Positions 1-7,704 of a stretch of 64,000 bases of DNA are shown here, piece after piece. This DNA is from Chromatiaceae bacterium (GTDB lineage: Bacteria > Pseudomonadota > Gammaproteobacteria > Chromatiales > Chromatiaceae). Below the pieces are notes generated by a model. That model saw only the letters and a program-made list of their open reading frames with translations, did not search any database and was not told where the DNA came from. Where the stretch lies: assembly GCA_013426805.1 (NCBI GenBank), contig JACDZG010000015.1, positions 1-64,000 of the forward strand, in the 5' to 3' direction. The stretch's first letter is position 1. Each line of letters opens with the position of its first letter. Both the position numbers and the translations under genes were made by a program.

Positions 1-8
1 GCCGGTGA

Positions 9-179
9 TCAACTCCTTACGCAGGCGGCGCCGCCGAAAGCCGGTCTGTGCCAGCCGCCGAAACCAATCTTCAAGGCCTCCAGCGCGGCGTAGCGCCGGC
101 GATGATCCTCCGGCAGCGACCGGCCATACAGTCGCATCGTCTCCTCATGGGTGGCCGCGTAACCGGCAAATTCGTTCAT
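9..179 (-). pseudogene. N-terminal remnant of an ISAzo13-type transposase
   Basis: The frame opens with an ATG at 179 and gives about 56 residues. The stretch RRRYAALEALKIGFGG resembles the conserved N-terminal region of ISAzo13-family transposases, in which a similar helix precedes a helix-turn-helix. In this frame the similarity ends at GFGG and a stop follows at 9-11. Another frame continues the family pattern over the same bases (LAQTGFRRRRLRKEL) toward the window edge, so a frameshift is likely. The rest of the element would lie left of the window. Recognition is by pattern only, so the family is uncertain, but a degenerate transposase is the best reading. Confidence 0.4.
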
Positions 180-291
180 CGTCGTCTCTGCTGTCCAACC
201 AACCAGCGCCAATGGTCGCAGGAGGACCTCGGTTTTTCAAGTGGATGGCGGCCAGGCGCGTGTTTCCGGCCAGCCGAGGCGTCGGCCGATT

Positions 292-346
292 GGAGTCCAA
301 GGCTTCAGCCTTGGAGCGGCAGGCCAAGGCTGAAGCCTTGGACTCC
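292..346. repeat. Perfect 23-bp inverted repeat (REP-like hairpin)
   Basis: Arms at 292-314 and 324-346 are exact reverse complements and are separated by 9 bases. Each arm is itself nearly palindromic (CCAAGGCTgaAGCCTTGG). The element sits alone in the gene-free stretch 180-471, between the transposase remnant and the 3' end of the next gene. It has no T-run, so it looks like an extragenic palindrome rather than a classical terminator. I see nothing else in this gap. Confidence 0.8.
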
Positions 347-471
347 GAATGCACATCGCTGGCCGCCACCAGACAGAGACCGTCTGAGCTAAATTGAGTA
401 ACTTGTTAGTGAACCTTCACCAACATTCTCCTGCCGACATGATCGCGTTGGGGTTCCTTCGTCACCCCAAC

Positions 472-2340
472 CTACGGGCTAGCCGGCACTGAGTAAGTCT
501 GTTGCGGATGCTTGCCGTTCTCCCGATACCGCAGAACGAGTGTTCCATCGCGTACCATCGGAGTCAGATGTTTGAATCGCAGATAGTGGGGGTCTTTCTT
601 CAGCAAAGTTGCAAGTTGCTCACCGGTCAGGGTCTGCCAGGCACAAAGCCGGACAATCAACTGCCGTAGATTTTCTTGATTCAGATCCTCACCCTGCCCA
701 GCAAGGAATGTTGCAAGCTCGGGCGGCAAGGTTGCATGATCAAGAGTGCAACCTGGGGCGGGGAGCTTGCCCCCTTCCAGGGGCGCGCGTAGGAGATGGC
801 TCTCGAATAGGTTTAGCTGCGCCTGCTCGGGGTGCAAATCAGATGCCTGTAGCGGATCCGGAAGGGTGTAATACGTGCGGCTACCGCTGCCCTTTTTGAC
901 CAGCAGATGGCGGTCGCGCAAGCGGCGAAGAATCTTGCTAACGGCTAGGATATTGAGGCCGGAGAAATCGCGGCAGGCGGTATTGTCGATCGCGCCGGTC
1001 TCGCGGGCATAGATCATGACCTTAGCTTCTTCGGTCTTGAGGGTATTGCCCGGCATAGATCTGAGCCAGTGGTAATCGTCTTCCGTCAGGAAGTGGTGCA
1101 GGAACAGGGTCGTCTTAAACTCGTTCTTCTGCCGATCCGAGCTGAGGTCCGGCAGTGGGAGGCCGGCGGTACGGGAGAGCCTGCGCATGGTTCGGATTCC
1201 TGAACCCTTGGTCTCAGCCCAGTGCAAGTCGTGCAGTACGGCGGCGATTAAGGGATTGCGTAGGCGTGAGCCTGGTGTGTCGAAATCCGCCACTGCTTTG
1301 AGCGAGAAACCCGGATTGATGACTTCGATCCGATTGGCATAGCGGATGATCTGAACCGCACTATGAATTTGGTAGCTGCGGTGCATGACGGCGTTGGCCA
1401 GCGCCTCACGGATCACCTGTTCCGGGAGAATAGCCTTCTGCCGGCTTTGTAATGCACCCTCGTCCAACCGAAAGCCACGGGGTAGCTCATCGACGATGGC
1501 ATTAATGATTTGCCGTAGCCCTAACAACAATGGCTGTCGCACTTCGAGTGTAGTCACGAAGCGCTCCTCTGAATCGTCGATCCACTGGGTGCCGGCCATG
1601 CGGATATAGTCGATGCGCAGCGCCGGCATCAGCCGCCGAAGCGCGAGCGGCCTGCCAAATAGCACGATGCCGGCAACCGTTGGCTTGAGCTCGCCGTCGA
1701 TGCGGCGCAACGCACCGATGGCTTCAAGCAGATCATCATCGCCGTACGCAAGCTCTTCCGCACTCGGATTGGCCTTGGTACGCAGACGTCGGTATTCGGT
1801 CACCGCCTGGGGATCAACGTCGTGGCCACTGGCGTCATGCACCACTGCCATGTCAGGCCCGCTTTGCGGTTGGATCTCACCGCGCAGAACCCAGATGTCT
1901 TCATCGACACAACGTTGGTCAGTGGAGCCGATTCGCCTGTAGGCGCCACGCGGCAAGCCTGTAGCTTGCAGGTACACTGGCTTCTGGCTGATCGCTGCTT
2001 CAGGCACGAAAACCGCAAGCAACGCCTTGCCATCAACCGATTCGACCCGCATCTCAGGTCGCACAACCACGCTCAGCATGGACGCACACTGGCAAGCCAA
2101 ATCGCTCTGGATCTTATCGGGATCCGAGAGGCCTGCGGCCCAGTACAGCACATCTCCTTTGTCATCGGTTTTCCAGTCGGCGCCCAAAAGCAAGTAGCCT
2201 CCCCCCAGATTAGGCTCATTGGTATAGGCAATGACAGTTTGCAGCACGGACTTACCGATTTCGCTCGCTCGTTTAGCTTCAATGCGGATCGATTCATCGA
2301 CGGCGTTGAGTTCTTCCAAGAGTTCGGCGGCGCTACGCAT
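472..2340 (-). CDS. AlbA_2 (Schlafen AAA_4-like) putative DNA-binding / ATPase-fold regulator
   Basis: A protein of 622 residues. Residues about 10-140 match the AlbA_2 / putative DNA-binding domain layout (ESIRIEAKRASEIGKSVLQT, then a glycine-rich GGGYLLLGAD strand). The middle (about 225-400) fits the histidine-kinase-like ATPase C-terminal domain usual in this family, with REALANAVMHRSYQ and a glycine-rich NPGFSLKAV...GSRLRNPLIA segment. The C-terminal third is wHTH-like and charged. I chose the ATG at 2340 because an AGGTGA ribosome site lies six bases upstream; a GTG nine bases earlier is possible. Such proteins are usually called transcriptional regulators and are frequent in mobile or defence neighbourhoods; the target is unknown. 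It is followed downstream by a REP-like palindrome. Confidence 0.75.
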   Translation of the reverse strand: MRSAAELLEELNAVDESIRIEAKRASEIGKSVLQTVIAYTNEPNLGGGYLLLGADWKTDDKGDVLYWAAGLSDPDKIQSDLACQCASMLSVVVRPEMRVESVDGKALLAVFVPEAAISQKPVYLQATGLPRGAYRRIGSTDQRCVDEDIWVLRGEIQPQSGPDMAVVHDASGHDVDPQAVTEYRRLRTKANPSAEELAYGDDDLLEAIGALRRIDGELKPTVAGIVLFGRPLALRRLMPALRIDYIRMAGTQWIDDSEERFVTTLEVRQPLLLGLRQIINAIVDELPRGFRLDEGALQSRQKAILPEQVIREALANAVMHRSYQIHSAVQIIRYANRIEVINPGFSLKAVADFDTPGSRLRNPLIAAVLHDLHWAETKGSGIRTMRRLSRTAGLPLPDLSSDRQKNEFKTTLFLHHFLTEDDYHWLRSMPGNTLKTEEAKVMIYARETGAIDNTACRDFSGLNILAVSKILRRLRDRHLLVKKGSGSRTYYTLPDPLQASDLHPEQAQLNLFESHLLRAPLEGGKLPAPGCTLDHATLPPELATFLAGQGEDLNQENLRQLIVRLCAWQTLTGEQLATLLKKDPHYLRFKHLTPMVRDGTLVLRYRENGKHPQQTYSVPASP

Positions 2341-2462
2341 GAGTGTCACCTGCGGCGATCAGTTTGAAGCTCAAGGTTGCAACCTGGGTCGGGGGGTTGG
2401 CCAATCTGGACCGGTGCGGGCGCGAACCGTTGCGGTCCGGCCACGCAGGTAGCCCTCCCGAC

Positions 2463-3563
2463 TCAAACACTGGCGCTCTCTGGGACGACCCATGCATAGC
2501 GCACCTTCAGGGCGTTCAGGTGGTCCCAGGGCAGCCAGCCTTCTTTCTGCATCCGTCCGACCAGAATACCCGGCGCCACGCCGAGTTGATTGGCCAACTG
2601 CTCGACTTCGATGTGTGACCGCAGGGTGGCCAGGACGCCCAACTCCGCCGGGGGAATCAGCAGATCGGCGGCGAAGCAGTTCGCTTCGTGCTCAAGCGTC
2701 GCGTCCAAGCCGTCGACACCCTCGATCACCAGGAGTTTCTTCCCGTGCTTGAGTAGATGCGCGGCTTCATGGAAGAAGCTGAACCACAGTTGGTCATTGG
2801 TCTTGTGGCGCAGGGTCAGGGCCAGGACCGCCTTGTCCGGCCCTAACCAGCGCGTGGCGCCATGTACCGGGCAACCAGGCGGCGCGGGGACGAAGACCAC
2901 CGCCACCCCGCAGGCCGCACAGGTGCTCTGAAGCTGGGCCACAAATACCGCAGGATCGGGTTCCGTGGTCAAGGCGCGCAGGGTCGGCAGCGCCTTCTTG
3001 AACGCGGTTTTATCGAAGGGGGCGCAATCCAACTGGTTGGCGGTACGCTCGACTTGCCGCAGCCAGACTGCAATAGCGCCGGGCTTCTTCTCAACGCGGT
3101 CGGAGGCGCGAAACGCCGTGAGTGGGGACTCGTAGGTGTCACGCCAGGCCGCGACCGCGGCGACCCCGAAAAAGCGCAGGCATTCCTCGACCTGTTCCCC
3201 TTTGGACGCAAAGTGCCGCATCCAGCCTTGCTTGAGGACCCAGCTCAACGGCAGTTCCTTCAGCCAGGAGGACTCGTGTTGCAGGGCTTTGAGGTTCTGC
3301 CGTCGCTCCAGGGCAGCGCGATACTGGGCCTCGCGGGTCAGCCAGAATTGGGACGTTCCGCCAAGAACCCGATCCAGACGCCCCGCCGTCTCGGCGGTGA
3401 TCGTGGCGCGCCCCTTGATCAGATCATTGACGTGCTTGCGGGTGAAGCCGGCACGCTCCGCGAGCTCGGCCTGGGTCCAATGACGCTCGTCCAGGAGATC
3501 GTCGATGGTCTCGCCTGGGGGCGAGATCCAGTCCGGCGCAAACGCCTGTACTTGTTCAGTCAT
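2463..3563 (-). CDS. higA: HigA-type antitoxin with C-terminal ImmA/IrrE peptidase domain
   Basis: A protein of 366 residues. Residues about 15-75 form an XRE helix-turn-helix of the HigA type (WTQAELAERAGFTRKHVNDL then GTSQFW). A long helical linker follows, and then a zinc-metallopeptidase domain of the ImmA/IrrE kind with HEAAH near residue 262 and EHEANCFAADLLIP further on. The ATG at 3563 overlaps the upstream toxin gene by eight bases, which is the classic higB-higA order. By family knowledge the N-terminus neutralises HigB and represses the promoter. The protease domain could make antitoxin activity conditional, but that is inference. It is much longer than an ordinary HigA of about 100 residues. 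Confidence 0.8.
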   Translation of the reverse strand: MTEQVQAFAPDWISPPGETIDDLLDERHWTQAELAERAGFTRKHVNDLIKGRATITAETAGRLDRVLGGTSQFWLTREAQYRAALERRQNLKALQHESSWLKELPLSWVLKQGWMRHFASKGEQVEECLRFFGVAAVAAWRDTYESPLTAFRASDRVEKKPGAIAVWLRQVERTANQLDCAPFDKTAFKKALPTLRALTTEPDPAVFVAQLQSTCAACGVAVVFVPAPPGCPVHGATRWLGPDKAVLALTLRHKTNDQLWFSFFHEAAHLLKHGKKLLVIEGVDGLDATLEHEANCFAADLLIPPAELGVLATLRSHIEVEQLANQLGVAPGILVGRMQKEGWLPWDHLNALKVRYAWVVPESASV

Positions 3564-3885
3564 GGTAATCACCAATGAAGACGATGCGGACGGCGGTGAC
3601 CTCGACCCAAAGCACCGCGCCATCGCTGCGCTGGGGTATCGGCTGATGGGCAGGCTCGAACACGAGTCGGCACGCACCATCCAGCCGGAGCGCGAATTGC
3701 CCGTCTCGGTTGCCGGTTAGTGGATGTGGGTGGCCGGCGACCAGATCCGTCACGCGTGCCACGGCCATCAAGTCGGAGAGCCTGGCGCGCAACTTACGCA
3801 TCCCCGCATGTCCGAGCGCTTTTTTCTGTTGGCGCTCGCTCGTCCAGAGGGTCTGAAGGTCCTTGTCCGCGAAAACGATCTCCAA
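3556..3885 (-). CDS. higB: HigB-type RelE/ParE-superfamily toxin
   Basis: A protein of 109 residues with the HigB/'killer protein' pattern: start-proximal EIVFADKDLQ, middle NRDGQFALRLDGACRLVFE, and C-terminal VRIVFIGDYHD. By family knowledge these are ribosome-dependent mRNA interferases held in check by the HigA encoded next to them. The first possible start is a GTG at 3915, but that codon lies inside a palindrome just after a -10-like box. The family normally begins at the EIVFADKD segment, so I place the start at the TTG at 3885, with GGGGTG just upstream. The gene overlaps higA by eight bases. Sequence is intact from end to end. Confidence 0.7.
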   Translation of the reverse strand: MEIVFADKDLQTLWTSERQQKKALGHAGMRKLRARLSDLMAVARVTDLVAGHPHPLTGNRDGQFALRLDGACRLVFEPAHQPIPQRSDGAVLWVEVTAVRIVFIGDYHD

Positions 3886-3909
3886 ATTGCACCCCAAGTT
3901 TAGCGAACT

Positions 3910-3935
3910 ATTCACCGATCTGGTGAATAATTTTA
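3910..3935 (-). promoter_or_regulatory. Putative higBA promoter and operator palindrome
   Basis: ATTCACC and GGTGAAT (3910-3916 and 3922-3928) form a perfect 7-bp inverted repeat around GATCT. Directly upstream on the minus strand is TAAAAT (3930-3935), a good -10 hexamer, so transcription would start inside the palindrome. This is the usual place for an autorepressing antitoxin to bind. No convincing -35 was seen. Confidence 0.5.
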
Positions 3936-3980
3936 GTCGCTCCGTCCGTCCAGTGTCGCAATCAAGGTATCCATCTGTTG

Positions 3981-4304
3981 TCAGAAGCCGTCACCGTCGG
4001 CCTCCCAATCCGCCCAGACCGCCGCCAGACTATGCCCATCCGGCATCGCATCGTTTATGGGCAACATGCCGCCGGTGCCGCAGGTGGGATCATAGATGCG
4101 CTCGCCGGGCTGGGGCTTGAGCATCTGCGTCATCAGGTGCACGACGGTGCGATTGGTGTAGAACTCCTGCGCCGTGTGACCGCCGTCGTCGGCGAAGTTG
4201 CCGATCAGGTATTCGTAGGCGTCGCCGGGCGTGTCCTCGGGGACCTTGGCGGTGGAGAGGGTCAACCCCCCGGTGACCGGGTACATCCGGGACGACACCA
4301 GCAC
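3981..4304 (-). pseudogene. Internal fragment of a type I restriction HsdM methyltransferase
   Basis: The translated segment contains GDAYEYLIGNFADDGGHTAQ, EFYTNRTVVHLM and YDPTCGTGGML. These are the helical region before, and motif I of, HsdM N6-adenine methyltransferases. An intact HsdM is about 500 residues or more; here under 110 remain, with neither the N-terminal domain nor the NPPF motif IV, and the C-terminal end runs into unrelated sequence. There is no hsdS or hsdR in the window. It is a relic of a lost type I system next to the higBA pair. Confidence 0.8.
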
Positions 4305-4417
4305 CTCGCCGACCGCCGGACACGCCGGGGTGCGCGTCGCCCTCGGAACCGTCGGTAGGGATGCTGCGACTTCGCGAAGTAACGCTTTTGTAGGCCTAAC
4401 TCTTAGGGTATAAGAAA

Positions 4418-4463
4418 GGGTAGTATACCCACTATCCGGGAACGCCTGCTGGGTAACATACCC
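4418..4463. promoter_or_regulatory. Paired palindromic operators GGGTAnnnTACCC
   Basis: Two 13-bp palindromes of the form GGGTA-N3-TACCC lie at 4418-4430 and 4451-4463, 33 bp apart (about three helical turns), with a GGGTATAAG half-site at 4406. They immediately precede the gene for a MerR-like protein (start 4484) that heads a coupled three-gene operon. A repressor binding cooperatively to both sites is the natural reading. The binding protein could be the MerR-like product or the antitoxin-like tail of the next protein. Confidence 0.55.
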
Positions 4464-4483
4464 ATATCGCTAGGTCCTTTAAC

Positions 4484-4933
4484 GTGCTTCAATGTAAAGA
4501 TGTCCTGCGCCTCACCGGCCTCACCGCGGACCAGCTTCGCGAGTGGACCTCGCGTCGCGGCCTGCTGAAGCCGGATGTCGCACCCTCCGGCCCGGGGACC
4601 CTTGCCCTCTACGGCTGGCAGACCGTCCTCGCTTTGCGGCTCGCTGTCTCCATGCGCACGTCTTTCCACATGGAACTCGCGGCCCAGCGCGCGTTGCTGG
4701 AGGGTCTGCGCCGCCGCCTGGAAGGAGCCTCATTCCTCAGCCTGATCGGTTGCCGCCTGGCCTGCTTTCCGGAGGGGAAATCGACCATCCTGCGTCCGGG
4801 AGAACAGCCGCCCGTGGATCAGGATGTACTGGTGCTGGCGCTCGATCCGCACCTGGAGGTCTTGGCCGACACCTTCGCCCCCCATGCGGATATGCGCCAG
4901 CTTCCACTGTTCGCCGCCTTGACGATGAAATGA
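4484..4933 (+). CDS. MerR-like helix-turn-helix protein
   Basis: A protein of 149 residues with a GTG start. Residues about 5-70 read as a MerR-type winged helix (CKDVLRLTGLTADQLREWTS, then RRGLLKP, with a tyrosine-rich turn before WQTVLALRL). A helix with MELAAQRALLEGLRRRLEG follows, and then a mixed C-terminal domain with no familiar effector motif. The stop overlaps the next gene's start (ATGA), so it is translationally coupled to the methyltransferase. The two GGGTAnnnTACCC palindromes upstream suggest autoregulation. It could also act as a DNA-targeting or specificity partner of the methyltransferase. The function is not known to me. Confidence 0.65.
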   Translation: MLQCKDVLRLTGLTADQLREWTSRRGLLKPDVAPSGPGTLALYGWQTVLALRLAVSMRTSFHMELAAQRALLEGLRRRLEGASFLSLIGCRLACFPEGKSTILRPGEQPPVDQDVLVLALDPHLEVLADTFAPHADMRQLPLFAALTMK

Positions 4934-7704
4934 GTGCTCTACAAGCCATCGAGAGCGGTTTGCAGTCGATCGGCTACCGCCCCGAGTCGCTCCACCGCGA
5001 TTATCGCTATGCAGACGTCCTGTCACGGGACGCGGGCGAGCGGACCGTTGCGCTCGCCGCCTTTACCCAAATCCCCGAGTCCTACCGGTCTGCCGCCTTC
5101 GGTGTGGTGGACGAGCGGGAGGGGGATCCGGCCGAGGTGATCGCGGCCCGTCGTGCGCTGGGTGCGCCGCTGTTTCTCTCAATCGGTGCGGAATGTGTGA
5201 ACGTCTGGCGCGTCGGCGCATCCGGCGCACCGGAGCGTATCGACACCGTGGGTCTGGATGCGCTAGCGGAATGGTTTACCGATCACGCCGACCGCTGGAG
5301 CCCCCACGCCCTGCATCGGGCGAAGTCCGCGGCACCTAACCTGCCGCGTCAGTTGGACTTCGTGGACCTCGGTCTGCTCCCCGCCATCGAGCACGAGGTC
5401 CAGACCAAGCTCAATGCGATCCTGGGTGAAGTGCTGCGGATACTGCTTGGGGAGTCTCCGACGGCGGCACGCGAGGATGCCGCGTTCCGGGCGACCTTCC
5501 GCCTCCTGGCCGCGAAGATCCTGGCAGATCGGGAGCACCCGGACGCGCTGCGTTGGGCGGCCGGCGACGTGGGGGCAGTCTTGCAGGGAATCGGCGCCTA
5601 CTACGGCCTGGACAGTACGCGCGACCCCTTGCAACCGCTCAGAGAGCAGACACTCCGAACGGCCTGGGAGCACATGCTGCGCTCCATCAGTCTGCGCAAC
5701 ATCTCCGCGGATTCACTCGCCTTCGTCTACGAGAATACCCTCGTGACCAAAGTCAGTCGCAAGCGCTTCGGTACCCACGGCACGCCGCGACACATCGCCG
5801 ACTATGCGCTGAGCCGACTCGACCTCGGCCGCTTCGATCTGGAGACCTTGCGTATCCATGAGCCGTTCGCCGGGGCGGGGGCTTTTCTGCTGTCTGCGGC
5901 CCGCCATCTCCAAGACCTGCTGCCGGCCGACTGGCCGCCCGAGCGGCGGCACGAGTTCCTGATTTCCCGGATATCCGGGGCCGAGATCGATGCCTTCGCC
6001 TGCGAGGTCGCGGTCCTATCTCTGATACTGGCCGACTACCCTGCCAAGAACGGCTGGAAAATGAAGAACAGCGACCTGTTTGCCAAGGGTGCCCTGAAAC
6101 GGGAACTTCAGGGTGCGACGGTCATTCTGTGCAATCCGCCATTCGAAGACTTCAAAGGCGCGGAGCGTGAGCGGTATCCGGAAGCGGCGCGAAGCTCGTA
6201 CTCCAAGGTGCAGTACGCCTTGAAAGCGGCGCTGGATGCAGAGCCTGCGGCGCTGGCCTTCGTGATGCCCCATGGGATTCTGCGCGAGAAGCAGTTCGCG
6301 GACCTGCGTAAGGCGCTGTCGCTGCGGTATCGCTCCATCGAGCTCCTGTCTCTTCCGGAAGGCACCTTCACGCATGCCGGGTACGAGGCGGCGATGGTGA
6401 TCGCCAAGGAGCCGCACGACGCTGCATCGAACGCGACGACCCGCGTGTCCGTGGGGGTGCTACCGCGATCCGCCACGGACACGTGTCTGGCCCAGGCGTC
6501 ACCTGCCGATCGGCGCAGCGGAACTCGTCCCGCCGGAAGCGAGGATCTCTGGATCGGGGCGCTCGACGCCTTGTGGGATTCGTTGGGGCATTTGGCCCGA
6601 CTCGGCGACCGAGCGGACATTTTCCGGGGCCTCCAGTGGTGGCGGCAACGGGAGGGTGTGAGCCAGATCCCGAGAGAGGGTTTCCGGCCTGGGGTCTTTC
6701 GGCCCAGGGAGTCGTTGCGACCCTTCCGTTTGCTCCCAGTCCCGTGTTGGTTGAGCTTTGAGCCCGAGTTGCTTAGGCGACCGGCCCCTTCCAGCCGGCC
6801 TTGGGACAAACCCAAGGTGCTCGCCAACGTGAGCCGACTCTCCCGGGGGCGTTGGCAACTGTCCGCGGCCGCCGATTTCACGGGACTAGCGGCGTCGCAG
6901 CAGTTTTTCGGTCTTTGGCCGCACGCGGACGCCGTGAGGCCAGAAATCCTGGCCGCGATACTCAACTCGCCAATCGCCAACGCCTATGTATCGGAGCGTA
7001 CCTCTGGACAGCACTTGACGAACGCGATGCTGAAGGATCTGCCGCTTCCGGCGCAATTAGACGAACAGGCCATACACCGCGCGGTCGCTGACTACCGAAG
7101 CGCATTGGAGGCGAGCGATTCGGGTTTGCCCGTCGACGAAGCCGAACTCGAGGCCAAGCTCCGTAGCATCGACGAGCTGGTGCTCGACGGATACGGTCTC
7201 ACGGATGACCTGCGCGCGCTCTTGTTCGACTACTTCGCCGGACAGCGCCGGCCCGTGGATCATCGGTTCACCGGTTGGGGCCCAGTGCCGCGGGCCGACC
7301 CGGTGCGCACGGCGAGGGAGCGCGCATTGGCGCGGGGACGGCAGCAAATGGCGACGGACCTGCAACAGGGCGGCGATGCGCTGACTATCGGCGAAACTGC
7401 CCAATTGCTGGGAATATCGTTGGATGAGGTTAGACGGCTCGCCAAGGCCGGCGACCTGCTCGGGCTTCCCATGGAAAGCGGGTTGGTCTTTCCATCCGTT
7501 CAGTTCCGTGACGGCAAATCGCTCGCGGGCCTCATTGAAGCCCTCGCTGCCTTCCCCGACCCTAACCCCTGGGCGTGTCTCAACTATCTCGTCAATCCGG
7601 ATCTTCGCTTGCACGGCAGGCGCCCGATTGATTGCCTGATTGCGGGGGATATCGCCCCTGTGATCCAAGCCGCTCGCCAGGTGGGCGAGCAATCGGCCGC
7701 ATGA
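4930..7704 (+). CDS. N6-adenine DNA methyltransferase with C-terminal MbcA/Xre-type antitoxin-like region
   Basis: A protein of 924 residues. The catalytic core carries SAM motif I (EPFAGAGAF, about residue 310) and motif IV NPPF (about residue 402), the signature of gamma-class adenine methyltransferases. MPHGILREKQFADLRK follows, then a target-recognition-like region (ILNSPIANAYVSER...LPLP, about 675-705). The N-terminal 130 residues are unassigned; I see no clear nuclease motif. The last ~110 residues are unexpected: a helix-turn-helix (LTIGETAQLLGISLDEVRRL, from residue 818), then DPNPWACLNYLVNPDL and GRRPIDCLIAGDIAPVI. This matches the toxin-binding domain of Xre/MbcA/ParS antitoxins that pair with RES toxins. 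The next gene, a RES protein, overlaps by ATGA. The enzyme may mark self DNA while its tail restrains the toxin (inference). Confidence 0.75.
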   Translation: MSALQAIESGLQSIGYRPESLHRDYRYADVLSRDAGERTVALAAFTQIPESYRSAAFGVVDEREGDPAEVIAARRALGAPLFLSIGAECVNVWRVGASGAPERIDTVGLDALAEWFTDHADRWSPHALHRAKSAAPNLPRQLDFVDLGLLPAIEHEVQTKLNAILGEVLRILLGESPTAAREDAAFRATFRLLAAKILADREHPDALRWAAGDVGAVLQGIGAYYGLDSTRDPLQPLREQTLRTAWEHMLRSISLRNISADSLAFVYENTLVTKVSRKRFGTHGTPRHIADYALSRLDLGRFDLETLRIHEPFAGAGAFLLSAARHLQDLLPADWPPERRHEFLISRISGAEIDAFACEVAVLSLILADYPAKNGWKMKNSDLFAKGALKRELQGATVILCNPPFEDFKGAERERYPEAARSSYSKVQYALKAALDAEPAALAFVMPHGILREKQFADLRKALSLRYRSIELLSLPEGTFTHAGYEAAMVIAKEPHDAASNATTRVSVGVLPRSATDTCLAQASPADRRSGTRPAGSEDLWIGALDALWDSLGHLARLGDRADIFRGLQWWRQREGVSQIPREGFRPGVFRPRESLRPFRLLPVPCWLSFEPELLRRPAPSSRPWDKPKVLANVSRLSRGRWQLSAAADFTGLAASQQFFGLWPHADAVRPEILAAILNSPIANAYVSERTSGQHLTNAMLKDLPLPAQLDEQAIHRAVADYRSALEASDSGLPVDEAELEAKLRSIDELVLDGYGLTDDLRALLFDYFAGQRRPVDHRFTGWGPVPRADPVRTARERALARGRQQMATDLQQGGDALTIGETAQLLGISLDEVRRLAKAGDLLGLPMESGLVFPSVQFRDGKSLAGLIEALAAFPDPNPWACLNYLVNPDLRLHGRRPIDCLIAGDIAPVIQAARQVGEQSAA

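Noticed and set aside
735-2400. Shared TGCAACCTGGG...CGGGG words at about 745 and 2376
   Set aside because: Only about 18 bases are similar, one copy is inside coding sequence, and there is no palindrome or third copy; chance in GC-rich DNA is sufficient.
4930-7704. BREX PglX or a type IIG restriction-modification enzyme
   Set aside because: No other brx/pgl gene is present, and I see no clear PD-(D/E)xK motif in the N-terminus; the toxin-linked tail argues for a different role.
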